The translations under genes and the position numbers were made by a program. From Aureimonas flava (GTDB lineage Bacteria; Pseudomonadota; Alphaproteobacteria; Rhizobiales; Rhizobiaceae), in contig NZ_QYRN01000011.1 in the NCBI RefSeq assembly GCF_003583935.1, forward strand, positions 1 to 64,000: a DNA stretch of 64,000 bases. Reading direction: 5' to 3'. Shown here piece after piece: positions 51,681-59,901 of the stretch; positions within the stretch are counted from its first letter, which is position 1; each line of letters begins with the position of its first letter. The notes under the pieces were generated by a model that saw only the letters and a list, made by a program, of their open reading frames with translations, ran no database searches and was not told the origin of the DNA.

Positions 51681-51716
51681 TTGACGTCTTTCTACATATG
51701 TAACTACGCTACAAAA
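51681..51716 (+). promoter_or_regulatory. Promoter and operator of the rightward arm
   Basis: A -35-like TTGACG is at 51681-51686. The operator TGTAACTACGCTACA (51699-51713, TGTAA-N5-CTACA) covers the expected -10 position. Its right half is identical to the operator at 51539 and its left half differs by one base. A repressor here would block the promoter of the binding-protein gene at 51754. An extra TACATATGTA palindrome (51693-51702) overlaps it. Confidence 0.68.
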
Positions 51717-51753
51717 CGGGCTGAGGGAGACACGCCCTTTCGTGGAGGAACTG

Positions 51754-52725
51754 ATGAAGACGTTGTCCCTTTCGGGCTGCATGCTCGCCGTCGCATGCGT
51801 CCTCGGCACCGCCGGCTCGGCCAGTGCCGCCGACTGCAAGGTGGGTGTCGCCATGTACACCCTCAGCGCACCCTACTTCGCCGCCCAGCAGGCCGCCGCG
51901 CTCGACCAGGCCAAGAAGGCCGGCTGCGAGGTCTCGACCTCCGACGGGCAGAACGACATGAACAAGCAGATCGCCGACGTGGAGGACATGGTCGCCAAGG
52001 GCGTCAATCTCCTGATCTTGAACCCGCGCGATCCCGAAGGCCTCGTGGCCGCCGCCAACGCCGCCACCGCCGCGGGCGTCAAGGTCGTGGTGATGGACAG
52101 CTCCATCAACACCAGCGCCAACGTCGTGACGCAGGTGCGCTCTTCCAACGACCAGAACGGCTATCTCGTCGGCCAGTGGCTCGCCAAGCGGATGCAGGGC
52201 ACGCCGATGAAGATCGCGCTCCTGTCCGGCTCGCAGGGCAACGAGGTCGGCCGCGACCGCCGGCTCGGCGTGTTCAAGGGCGTCGTCGAGGGGCAGCTCA
52301 CCAACGAGGGCAAGTCCACCTTCGAGGTGGTTGGCCAAGGCTGGGGAAGCTGGGAGCAGGAAGGCGGCCTGAAGGCCATGGAGGACCTTCTCACCGCCCA
52401 TCCGGACGTCAACGTCGTGATCGGCGAGAACGATTCCATGGCGCTCGGCGCGATGAAGGCGCTGGAAGGCGTCGGTTCCACCGACGTCCTCGTGCTCGCG
52501 GCCGCCGACGGCCAGAAGGAAGCGCTCGCCGCCATCAAGGACGGCAAGTACGGGGCGACCGGGCTCAACGACCCGGACCTCGTCGCCCGCACCGCCGTGG
52601 ACATCGGCCTCAAGGCCCTGGACGGAACGCTGGAGGCCGACTTCCCGAAGCTGAAGCTTACCGATCCGGCCGTGATCACCAAGGACAACGTCGACAAGTA
52701 CTACCGCGCCGACGCGGTGTTCTGA
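51754..52725 (+). CDS. Ribose-type periplasmic sugar-binding protein (RbsB family)
   Basis: A 323-residue binding protein. The signal peptide MKTLSLSGCMLAVACVLGTA (cleavage near ASAA-D) is followed by the RbsB fold: KVGVAMYTLSAPYFAAQQAAAL, LLILNPRDPEGLV, VVVMDSSINTSA and VVIGENDSMALGAMKAL. ATG 51754 follows GGAGGAA closely. It is the first gene of the rightward arm, upstream of a hairpin, the RbsA-type ATPase and a single RbsC-type permease. Confidence 0.93.
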   Translation: MKTLSLSGCMLAVACVLGTAGSASAADCKVGVAMYTLSAPYFAAQQAAALDQAKKAGCEVSTSDGQNDMNKQIADVEDMVAKGVNLLILNPRDPEGLVAAANAATAAGVKVVVMDSSINTSANVVTQVRSSNDQNGYLVGQWLAKRMQGTPMKIALLSGSQGNEVGRDRRLGVFKGVVEGQLTNEGKSTFEVVGQGWGSWEQEGGLKAMEDLLTAHPDVNVVIGENDSMALGAMKALEGVGSTDVLVLAAADGQKEALAAIKDGKYGATGLNDPDLVARTAVDIGLKALDGTLEADFPKLKLTDPAVITKDNVDKYYRADAVF

Positions 52726-52748
52726 TCGGCTTTTCGCTGACCTGACAG

Positions 52749-52775
52749 GGCGGCGGCCTCCGACGGGCCGCTGCC
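52749..52775 (+). repeat. Intercistronic hairpin after the binding-protein gene
   Basis: GGCGGCGGCC (52749-52758) and GGCCGCTGCC (52766-52775) form a 10-bp stem with one G-T pair and a 7-nt loop, followed by GTTTCC. It lies between the binding-protein stop and the ATPase gene. It would favour high binding-protein expression relative to the membrane subunits. Confidence 0.55.
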
Positions 52776-52802
52776 GTTTCCATGGTTCATGCGGGAGACG
52801 TC

Positions 52803-54320
52803 ATGACCGAACTCGCCCGACTGTCGGCCATCACCAAATCCTTCGGCGGCATCCATGCGCTGCGTGGCGTCGATTTCGACGTGCGGTCCGGCGAAGTCCA
52901 TTCGCTGCTCGGCGAGAACGGCGCCGGCAAGTCGACCCTGATGCGCGTCCTCGGCGGCGAGCTGACGCCGACCGGCGGAACGGTCCAGGTTGGCGGCGAG
53001 ACCGTGACGATGCGCGACCCCCGCGAGGCGAGGGCGCGCGGCATTGCCGTGATCCACCAGGAACTGGCGCTGGCCCCCGACCTTACCGTCGCGGAGAACA
53101 TCTTTCTCGGCGAGTTGCCGGGCGTCATCTCGTGGGGCGCGCTGAAGCGCCGCGCCAAGGCGCTTCTCGACCGGCTCGGCTTCGCGATCGATCCCGGCCG
53201 CACCGTCGGCAGCCTCGCGGTCGCTCACCAGCAGGTGGTGGAGATCGCGAAGGCCCTGGCACGCGAAGTCCGCATCATCGTGTTCGACGAGCCGACCGCG
53301 GTCCTGTCCGCGCAGGACGCCGAGCGCCTTCACCGCATCATCCAAGGTCTCAAGCGGAACGGCGTCGGCATCGTCTACATCTCCCACCGCCTCGACGAAG
53401 TGATGCGCATTTCCGACCGAATGACGGTGATGAAGGACGGCCAACTCGTCGGCACGGTCGAGGCGTCCTCCATCACCGTGGACGAACTGATCCGCATGAT
53501 GGTCGGGCGGCCGCTCGCCGCGATGTTTCCCGAAAAGGGCCGGCGCGCCATCGGAGAGACCGTCCTGGAAGCGAAGGCCCTCCGGCGCGGCGCGAAGGTC
53601 CGCGGCGTGTCCTTCTCGGTGCGGGCCGGCGAGGTGGTCGGCCTCGGCGGCCTCGTCGGCGCCGGCCGCACCGAGGTCGCGCGCCTCGTCTTCGGCGCGG
53701 ATCCCCTGGAGAGCGGCGAGATCCATCTGCGCGGCGGGAAGGTCGACTTCGCGAGCCCACGCGACGCGGTGCTCGCCGGCATCGGGCTCGTGCCCGAGGA
53801 TCGCAAGCACGAGGGCGTCGTGCTCGACAATGCCATCCGCATCAACGCCACCATGGCTCGCATGAATTCCGTGACGGGCCCGCTCGGCATCCTGCGGCGC
53901 GGCCTCGAGAAGACGATTGTCGAGGACCTCGGCCAGGCGCTCCGCCTCAAGTCGGCCGGCGTCGATGCGCCGGTCTCAAGCCTTTCCGGAGGCAACCAGC
54001 AGAAGGTCGTCCTGGCGAAGTGGTTTCATGCCGAAGGCGACGTCATCATCCTGGACGAGCCGACGCGCGGCGTCGACGTCGGCGCCAAGACGGAAATCTA
54101 CGCGCTCGTGCACAAGCTCGCCGAAGCCGGCAAGGCGGTGCTCGTCATCTCTTCCGAACATCAGGAACTCTTCGGCCTCTGCGACCGCGTCCTCGTCATG
54201 AGCGAAGGCGAGATCCGGGGCGAACTCCTGCCCGAGCGCTACAGCGAGGAGAACCTCCTGTCCCTGGCCATGGTCCGCTCCATGGCCGCTCCCCAGACGA
54301 TCGAGGAGGACGCAGCATGA
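52803..54320 (+). CDS. Sugar ABC transporter ATP-binding protein (RbsA type)
   Basis: A 505-residue tandem ATPase. Domain 1: Walker A GENGAGKST (about 39-47) and Walker B IIVFDEPTAVLS. Domain 2: GLVGAGRTE in place of the P-loop, as usual in RbsA, signature LSGGNQQK and Walker B VIILDEPTRGVDVG. All core motifs match RbsA, in contrast to the eroded ATPase at 8109. It overlaps the permease gene by 4 bp. Confidence 0.94.
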   Translation: MTELARLSAITKSFGGIHALRGVDFDVRSGEVHSLLGENGAGKSTLMRVLGGELTPTGGTVQVGGETVTMRDPREARARGIAVIHQELALAPDLTVAENIFLGELPGVISWGALKRRAKALLDRLGFAIDPGRTVGSLAVAHQQVVEIAKALAREVRIIVFDEPTAVLSAQDAERLHRIIQGLKRNGVGIVYISHRLDEVMRISDRMTVMKDGQLVGTVEASSITVDELIRMMVGRPLAAMFPEKGRRAIGETVLEAKALRRGAKVRGVSFSVRAGEVVGLGGLVGAGRTEVARLVFGADPLESGEIHLRGGKVDFASPRDAVLAGIGLVPEDRKHEGVVLDNAIRINATMARMNSVTGPLGILRRGLEKTIVEDLGQALRLKSAGVDAPVSSLSGGNQQKVVLAKWFHAEGDVIILDEPTRGVDVGAKTEIYALVHKLAEAGKAVLVISSEHQELFGLCDRVLVMSEGEIRGELLPERYSEENLLSLAMVRSMAAPQTIEEDAA

Positions 54321-55306
54321 CCACGGTCTCGCAGACACAGGGCCGCGAAACGCGTAAGGTTGATTTCGCGAGCGTCATCCAGCATTTCGCGACGCTGGCG
54401 ATCTTTCTGGTGCTCGTCGTGGCCGCGAGCTTCTGGTCCGACGCCTTTCTCAGCCGCATCAACATATTGAACGTGCTGCGGCAGGTCGCGGCCGGTGCCG
54501 GCATCATGGCCGTCGGTATGCTCTTCGTCATCCTGACGCGCGGCATCGACCTCTCGGTCGGCTCGATCGCTGCGTTGGGCTCGGTGCTGACCGCGCACTT
54601 CATCCATTTCATGGGGCTGAGCCAGGCCTCTTCCATCGCCCTGGTCATTCTGGCCGGCATGGGCTGCGGCCTGGTGACGGGTGTCTTCGTCGCCTATCTG
54701 CGCCTTCCGTCCTTCGTGATGTCGCTGGCGATGCTCGCCATCGCGCGCGGCCTCTCGCTCATCATCTCGGACGGGCGGCCGATTCCGTTGGGCGCTGAAG
54801 GCGCCGCGATCTCGAACTTCGGTTCGGGCTTCGCCTTCGGCCTGCCGCTGCCGGTCTGGCTGATGTTCGCCGTCTTCCTGATCGGCGGCCTGGTTCTGAA
54901 CTTCACCCGCTTCGGCCGCATCGTGAAGGCGATCGGCTCCAACGAGGAGGCCGTGCGTCTCTCGGGCATCGCGGTGCCGCGCTACATCCTTACCGTCTAC
55001 GTCGTCTCCGGAGCGCTGGCGGCGGTCGCCGGGATCATCTCGACGGCCCGCACCGGCGTCGGCTCGGCGCAGGTCGGCGTCGGCGTGGAACTGAACGTCA
55101 TCGCGGCGGTGGTCATCGGCGGCGCCAGCCTGATGGGCGGGCGCGGCGGCGTCATCAACACCCTGCTCGGCGCGCTGATCATGGGCATCATCGCCAATAT
55201 CATGAACCTCGGCGGTGTCCCCGGCTACCATCAGCAGGTCTATATGGGCGTCATCATCGTCATCGCGATGCTGCTGCAATACGGAACCGGCCGACTGAAG
55301 GTCTGA
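54317..55306 (+). CDS. Ribose-type ABC transporter permease (RbsC family)
   Basis: A 329-residue permease with eight to ten membrane segments and the hallmark ILTRGIDLSVGSIAALGSV (about 74-92), FGRIVKAIGSNEEAVRLSGI and GGASLMGGRGGVINTLLGA. It is close in pattern to E. coli RbsC. It begins in the ATPase stop (ATGA) and is followed 7 bp later by the first FGGY kinase, so import and phosphorylation are co-expressed. Confidence 0.94.
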   Translation: MTTVSQTQGRETRKVDFASVIQHFATLAIFLVLVVAASFWSDAFLSRINILNVLRQVAAGAGIMAVGMLFVILTRGIDLSVGSIAALGSVLTAHFIHFMGLSQASSIALVILAGMGCGLVTGVFVAYLRLPSFVMSLAMLAIARGLSLIISDGRPIPLGAEGAAISNFGSGFAFGLPLPVWLMFAVFLIGGLVLNFTRFGRIVKAIGSNEEAVRLSGIAVPRYILTVYVVSGALAAVAGIISTARTGVGSAQVGVGVELNVIAAVVIGGASLMGGRGGVINTLLGALIMGIIANIMNLGGVPGYHQQVYMGVIIVIAMLLQYGTGRLKV

Positions 55307-55313
55307 GTTGGTC

Positions 55314-56822
55314 ATGGCCATCCGCGATCTCACGCTGTCGATCGATGTCGGAACAGGCAGCGCTCGCGCCGCCCTGGTGGACGGAACGGGCCGCGTCCTC
55401 GCGGTCGGGGCGCGCGAGCACGACCAGATCGTGCCTGCGTTCGGATGGGCCGAGCAGCGGGCACAGGATTGGTGGGAGGGCGTCGTCGCCTCCGTGCGCG
55501 GCGTTCTCGACACGGTCGAGGGCGGGCGGGACCGGATCGCGGCCGTAGCCGCCTGTGGCCAGATGCATGGCACGGTTCTGGTCGATGGCGACGGCCATCC
55601 GACGCGAAGCCACGTACCGCTTTGGAACGACAAGCGCACCGCCGGCCTCGTCGCCGAGTTCGAGCGGGCCTTCCCGGACGGGGAGTATCTCGCCGCGAGC
55701 GGCAACCCGCCCACTCCGGCCTGGCCGGGCTTCAAGCTGCAATGGCTTCGCGACAACGATCCGGCCGCCTATCGCGCCGCCGAAACGCTGCTGATGCCGA
55801 AGGACTTCATCAATCTCCGCCTCACCGGCGAGCGCGCCATGGACACGGGCGACGCCTCTTGCTCCTTCCTGATGGACCCATCGACGAGGAACTGGTCGGA
55901 GGCGATGCTGGCGCGACTTGGGCTGGATCGTGAGCTTCTGCCGCCGATCCGCGAGCCGGTGGAGATCCTGGGCGCCGTCGGTCGGCAAGCCGCGCGGGAA
56001 ACCGGACTGACCGAGGGAACGCCCGTTCTCGTCGGAGGCGCGGACTATCCGGTGGCGCTGCTCGGCTCCGGCGTCTGCCGACCGGGCCTTGCCTCGGACG
56101 TCACGGGCACCTCCTGCATCCTGACCCTGATCGCCGAACGGCCGCTCCTCGATCCCGAAATCTGCAACGTCGCGACGGTCGAGGGCCACTGGGGCGCGTT
56201 CGTGCTTCTGGAGACCGGCGGCGACGCGATGCGCTGGGCGCGCCGCGCCTTCCACGAGGGGGACTTGAGCTACGACGACATCGTGACGCGCGCGGCGCAA
56301 GCCCCGGCCGGTGCCGACGCCCTGTTCTTCGTGCCCTACCTCACCGGCGAGCGGCTCGGGCTCCATCGCAATGCGCGGGCGCAGTTCTTCGGCCTCGGCG
56401 CCGGTCATGGCTTGGCTCATCTCCACCGCGCGGTGATGGAGGGCGTCGCCTTCGCCTCGGCGCGGCATCTCAAGGTCATGGAAGACGCCGCCGGAACGCG
56501 GCTCGAACGGGTCGTGGCTTCCGGCGGCGGCGCCAAGACCGCGCTATGGTTGAAGATCAAGGCGAGCCTTTACGGCATTCCGGTCGTCGTGCCCGAGGAG
56601 GCCGAATGCGGCCTCGTCGGCTGCGCCGTGATGGCGGGCGTTGCAACCGGCCGCTTCCGCGATGTCGATGAGGCGGTCTCCACACTCGTGCGCCACACGG
56701 CGGAGATCGCGCCCGACCCGGCCTGGGCCGAGCGCTACGCCCGCATGCAGCCGATCTTCGACCGGCTCTACCGTGCTGGCCAGGACTTCTACGACGACCT
56801 CGACCGTCTCGCCGCCGACTGA
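55314..56822 (+). CDS. FGGY-family carbohydrate kinase, xylulokinase-like
   Basis: A 502-residue sugar kinase. ATPase-fold phosphate-1 motif DVGTGSARAALVD (about 11-23), the xylulokinase-type AACGQMHGTVLVD segment (about 78-90), catalytic Asp in VGGADYPVALLGSG, and the FGGY signature region near VASGGGAKTALWLKIKASLYG. It phosphorylates a ketose or polyol after import. The ATG at 55314 is preferred over TTG 55308. A second, distinct FGGY kinase lies at 59902. Confidence 0.9.
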   Translation: MAIRDLTLSIDVGTGSARAALVDGTGRVLAVGAREHDQIVPAFGWAEQRAQDWWEGVVASVRGVLDTVEGGRDRIAAVAACGQMHGTVLVDGDGHPTRSHVPLWNDKRTAGLVAEFERAFPDGEYLAASGNPPTPAWPGFKLQWLRDNDPAAYRAAETLLMPKDFINLRLTGERAMDTGDASCSFLMDPSTRNWSEAMLARLGLDRELLPPIREPVEILGAVGRQAARETGLTEGTPVLVGGADYPVALLGSGVCRPGLASDVTGTSCILTLIAERPLLDPEICNVATVEGHWGAFVLLETGGDAMRWARRAFHEGDLSYDDIVTRAAQAPAGADALFFVPYLTGERLGLHRNARAQFFGLGAGHGLAHLHRAVMEGVAFASARHLKVMEDAAGTRLERVVASGGGAKTALWLKIKASLYGIPVVVPEEAECGLVGCAVMAGVATGRFRDVDEAVSTLVRHTAEIAPDPAWAERYARMQPIFDRLYRAGQDFYDDLDRLAAD

Positions 56823-56858
56823 GGCGGGCAAAGCGGCTTTTCGCGGAAAGAAAGCATC

Positions 56859-57617
56859 ATGCAGGAAATCACATCCACCTTCCGACCGGACCTTTTCGCT
56901 GGCAAGCGCGTCCTCGTCTCCGGGGCTTCCACCGGGATCGGCGCCGCCATCGCGCGGGGCTTCGCCGTCTTGGGTGCGGAGGTCGTCGCAACCGGCTCCT
57001 CGCCGCACAAGCTCGACGCTGCGAGTGCAGATTCGGCCAATGAGGGAATCCGCTTCGAGCAACTCGACGTGCGCGACCGCGCCGCTGTTGACGCCTTTGT
57101 CGGGGCGCTGCCCTCGCTCGACGTCCTCGTCAACAGCGCGGGCATCGTGAAGCCCGACCTCGAATACGAGGAGGAGCCTTATCTCGAGGTCATCGATGTC
57201 AATCTCAACGGCGCGATGCGCCTGTCCATGGCGGCCTATCCGCTGCTCAAAGCCTCGCGCGGCGCCATCGTCAACACGGCCTCGATGCTGAGCTTCCTCG
57301 CCGACGAGCGGGTGCCGGCCTACGGCGCGTCGAAGACCGGAATCATGGGTCTGACGCGGGCACTGGCCCACCGCTTCGGCGCGGACGGCATTCGCGTCAA
57401 CGCGATCGCGCCTGGGTACCACAAGACCGACATGACAAAGGATCTGTGGACCCACGACGAGCATGGCCCCACCATTGCCCGCAAGGCGGCGCTGAAGCGC
57501 TGGGGTACCGTGGACGATCTGGTCGGCACCGTCGTCTTTCTTGCCTCGCCCGCGTCCGCCTTCGTCACGGCGACCACGCTTCCGGTGGACGGCGGCTACG
57601 TCGTCAGCGGTTGGTGA
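56859..57617 (+). CDS. Short-chain dehydrogenase (polyol dehydrogenase-like)
   Basis: A 252-residue SDR with VSGASTGIGAAIA (about 20-32), NSAGIVKPDLEYEE, catalytic Ser in NTASMLSFLADERV and YGASKTGIMGLT (Tyr, Lys). It ends in VDGGYVVSGW. It resembles glycerol/xylitol-type dehydrogenases. It is not a close copy of the SDR at 46381, so the locus has two different SDR steps. Confidence 0.9.
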   Translation: MQEITSTFRPDLFAGKRVLVSGASTGIGAAIARGFAVLGAEVVATGSSPHKLDAASADSANEGIRFEQLDVRDRAAVDAFVGALPSLDVLVNSAGIVKPDLEYEEEPYLEVIDVNLNGAMRLSMAAYPLLKASRGAIVNTASMLSFLADERVPAYGASKTGIMGLTRALAHRFGADGIRVNAIAPGYHKTDMTKDLWTHDEHGPTIARKAALKRWGTVDDLVGTVVFLASPASAFVTATTLPVDGGYVVSGW

Positions 57618-57714
57618 ACTAATTTCACATTTGTGATTTACATGAGCACCTGTGAAAACTAAGGGTGGATCCTGTGTTTGGCCGAGGCGACACGACCCAC
57701 CGGAAAGGACGCCT
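57618..57714 (+). promoter_or_regulatory. Internal regulatory gap with inverted repeats
   Basis: This AT-rich 97-bp gap breaks the otherwise tight rightward arm. TCACATTTGTGA (57625-57636) is a perfect palindrome. TTTCACA (57623-57629) is also inverted as TGTGAAA (57651-57657), so the region has three TCACA-type half-sites. This suggests an internal promoter under a separate regulator; SorC (61419) or DeoR (62500) are candidates. Confidence 0.55.
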
Positions 57715-58848
57715 ATGACGACCGCCATTGGTTGGCAGTCCGCGGAAGGTCGCGCCTATGGCGGTCCGGGACGTTACGTGCAGCGCGCCGGCGAGATCGA
57801 CAGGTTGGCCGAACACCTGCGCGATCTGGGCCAGCGGCCGTTCCTGCTGGTCGACGGAATCGTGGCGGAAAGTTACGGAGCGGCGATCCGCCGGTCCTTT
57901 TCCGTGGCGGGGATTGAGGCGCGGATCGAACTCTTCGGCGGAGAATGCTGCACCGAGGAGATCGATCGCGTGGCGGCGCTCGTCGCCGAGGCAGAGGCCG
58001 ATGTCGTCGCCGGTATCGGCGGCGGCAAGACGGCGGATACGGCCAAGGTGGCGGCCGTCCGGAACGGCGCACGCATTGTCGTCGTGCCGACGATCGCCTC
58101 GACCGACGCGCCCTGCAGCGCCATCGCGGTCCGCTATTCGCGGGAGGGCGTAATGCAGGAGGCGATCTCGCTGCCGCGCAATCCGGACATCGTCGTCGTC
58201 GACAGCGCCCTTATCGCCAAGGCGCCGGTGCGCTTCCTCGTCGCCGGCATGGGCGACGCGCTGTCGACCTACTTCGAGGCCCGCTCCAATCTCGAGTCCC
58301 GCTCGCCGAACTTCATCCGACCCTATCTCCCGGCGCCGCTCGCCGGCATCGCCATCGCCAGGACCTGTCACGAGGTGCTGATGCGCGACGGGCTCGCCGC
58401 CAAACTCGCTGCCGAGCGCGGTCTTCTCACTCCGGCGGTCGAGAACATCATCGAGGCGAACACCCTCCTGTCCGGCCTCGGCTTCGAGAATTGCGGCGTC
58501 TCCGGCGCGCACGGCGTCCATGACGGGTTGACGGTGTTGCCCGAGATGCGCCGCTTCTTCCACGGCGAGAAGGTCGCCTTCGGCACGCTCTGCCTCCTGA
58601 TGCTCGAAGGGCGTCCGCTTGCCGAGATCCGAGAGGTGGCAGGCTTCTGCCAGGCGGTCGGCCTGCCGACGACGCTCGCCGATCTTGGCCTCGGTCAGGC
58701 CATGCCGGACGACATCCTGCGCGTCGCCGAGGCGGCGCTGAAGCCTGGTGCCATCATCTGCCGTGTGGCGACGCCGGTGTCGCCGACGATCGTGCGCGAC
58801 GCGATCCTCGCCCTCGATGCCTACACGTCGTCCCTTCAGGCCGTCTGA
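57715..58848 (+). CDS. Iron/zinc-containing polyol dehydrogenase (glycerol dehydrogenase GldA-like)
   Basis: A 377-residue group III alcohol dehydrogenase. Nucleotide motif GIGGGKTADTAK (about 100-111), metal-binding Asp in VAGMGDALSTYFEAR (about 180), His in SGAHGVHDGLT (about 265) and His in FFHGEKVAFG (about 283) match GldA. It oxidises a polyol at a secondary or primary carbon with NAD. ATG 57715 is well placed after GGAAAGGA. It is followed 26 bp later by the zinc dehydrogenase. Confidence 0.88.
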   Translation: MTTAIGWQSAEGRAYGGPGRYVQRAGEIDRLAEHLRDLGQRPFLLVDGIVAESYGAAIRRSFSVAGIEARIELFGGECCTEEIDRVAALVAEAEADVVAGIGGGKTADTAKVAAVRNGARIVVVPTIASTDAPCSAIAVRYSREGVMQEAISLPRNPDIVVVDSALIAKAPVRFLVAGMGDALSTYFEARSNLESRSPNFIRPYLPAPLAGIAIARTCHEVLMRDGLAAKLAAERGLLTPAVENIIEANTLLSGLGFENCGVSGAHGVHDGLTVLPEMRRFFHGEKVAFGTLCLLMLEGRPLAEIREVAGFCQAVGLPTTLADLGLGQAMPDDILRVAEAALKPGAIICRVATPVSPTIVRDAILALDAYTSSLQAV

Positions 58849-58874
58849 CATCTTCCGACAAGGACACCAAGACC

Positions 58875-59891
58875 ATGCGCGCAGCCGTCATGTACACGCC
58901 CGGCGATATCCGCCTGGAAGACGTTCCGAAGCCCGTCGCCGGCCCTGGCGAAGTGCTGCTCAAGGTCGACGCCGTCGGCGTCTGCGGGTCCGATCTGCCG
59001 CGCATGCTGATCAAGGGCGCGCACAAGATGCCGATCATCTGCGGCCACGAATTTTCGGGCCGTATCGAGGCGCTGGGCGACGGCGTGGAGAACTTCTGCG
59101 AGGGGGAACTCGTCGCCGTCGCGCCGCTGATCCCGACCGACCCTTGCGACCAGTCGCTGACCGGCAACTTCTCTCGGGCCCGCAACTACGACTATTTCGG
59201 CAGCCGCCGCGACGGGGCCTATGCCGAATACGTCGCCGTGCCCACCGGCAACCTCCTCCATGCGCCCGACAGCGCCGATCCGCGCGCCGTCGCGATGACC
59301 GACCCGGCCTCCATCGCGCTTCACGCGATCTGGAAGGCCAAGCCCACGATGGGCGACCGGGGCGGGGTCGTCGGCTGCGGGCCGATCGGCCTCTTCGCCA
59401 TTCAGTGGATGAAGATGATGGGTTGCACCGAGATCGTCGCGGTGGACGTCTCGGAGCGCAAGCTCGAACAGGCGCGCGAGGCCGGCGCGACCTACACCTA
59501 TCTCGCCGGCGAGACCGTGCCGGCCGATCATGCCTGCGACCTCATCATCGAGGCGGCCGGCCATCCCTCCTCGATCAACGCGGCGGCGCGCCTGGCGGCG
59601 CCTGGCGGCCATGTCGTCTTCATCGGCATTCCGGTTTCCGACGTGTCTCTCGAGAACCGGACCTTTCAGCATTTCCTCCGCCAGGAAATCTCGCTGCACG
59701 GGTCCTGGAACTCCTTCGGCGCGCCCTTTCCCGGCAAGCAGTGGCGGGTGACGCTCGACGCGCTCGTCACCGGCAAGCTGAAATGGGAGTTCATGATCAG
59801 CCACGAACTGCCGCTGAGCGAGCTTCCCGCCATGTTCGAAACGCTGAAGGGGAAGAACGATTTCTTCTCCAAGATCATGTTCCGGCCCTAG
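58875..59891 (+). CDS. Zinc-type alcohol dehydrogenase (galactitol-1-phosphate/sorbitol dehydrogenase-like)
   Basis: A 338-residue MDR-family dehydrogenase. Catalytic zinc ligands are in GVCGSDLPRML (Cys about 38) and CGHEFSG (His-Glu about 60). The NAD site is GVVGCGPIGLFAIQWMK. The structural-zinc lobe is eroded: only one Cys remains in the loop around TDPCDQSLTGNFSRARNYDYFG. The following YFGSRRDGAYAEYV is the GatD pattern, so a sugar-alcohol phosphate substrate is plausible. It works next to the GldA-like enzyme and the second FGGY kinase. Confidence 0.87.
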   Translation: MRAAVMYTPGDIRLEDVPKPVAGPGEVLLKVDAVGVCGSDLPRMLIKGAHKMPIICGHEFSGRIEALGDGVENFCEGELVAVAPLIPTDPCDQSLTGNFSRARNYDYFGSRRDGAYAEYVAVPTGNLLHAPDSADPRAVAMTDPASIALHAIWKAKPTMGDRGGVVGCGPIGLFAIQWMKMMGCTEIVAVDVSERKLEQAREAGATYTYLAGETVPADHACDLIIEAAGHPSSINAAARLAAPGGHVVFIGIPVSDVSLENRTFQHFLRQEISLHGSWNSFGAPFPGKQWRVTLDALVTGKLKWEFMISHELPLSELPAMFETLKGKNDFFSKIMFRP

Positions 59892-59901
59892 GGTTTTGCG
59901 A

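Noticed and set aside
51684-51713. Two overlapping palindromes considered as evidence of an attachment site or mobile-element end
   Set aside because: They match the operator motif before the opposite gene and lie at promoter position, so regulation explains them better; no integrase or direct repeat is nearby.
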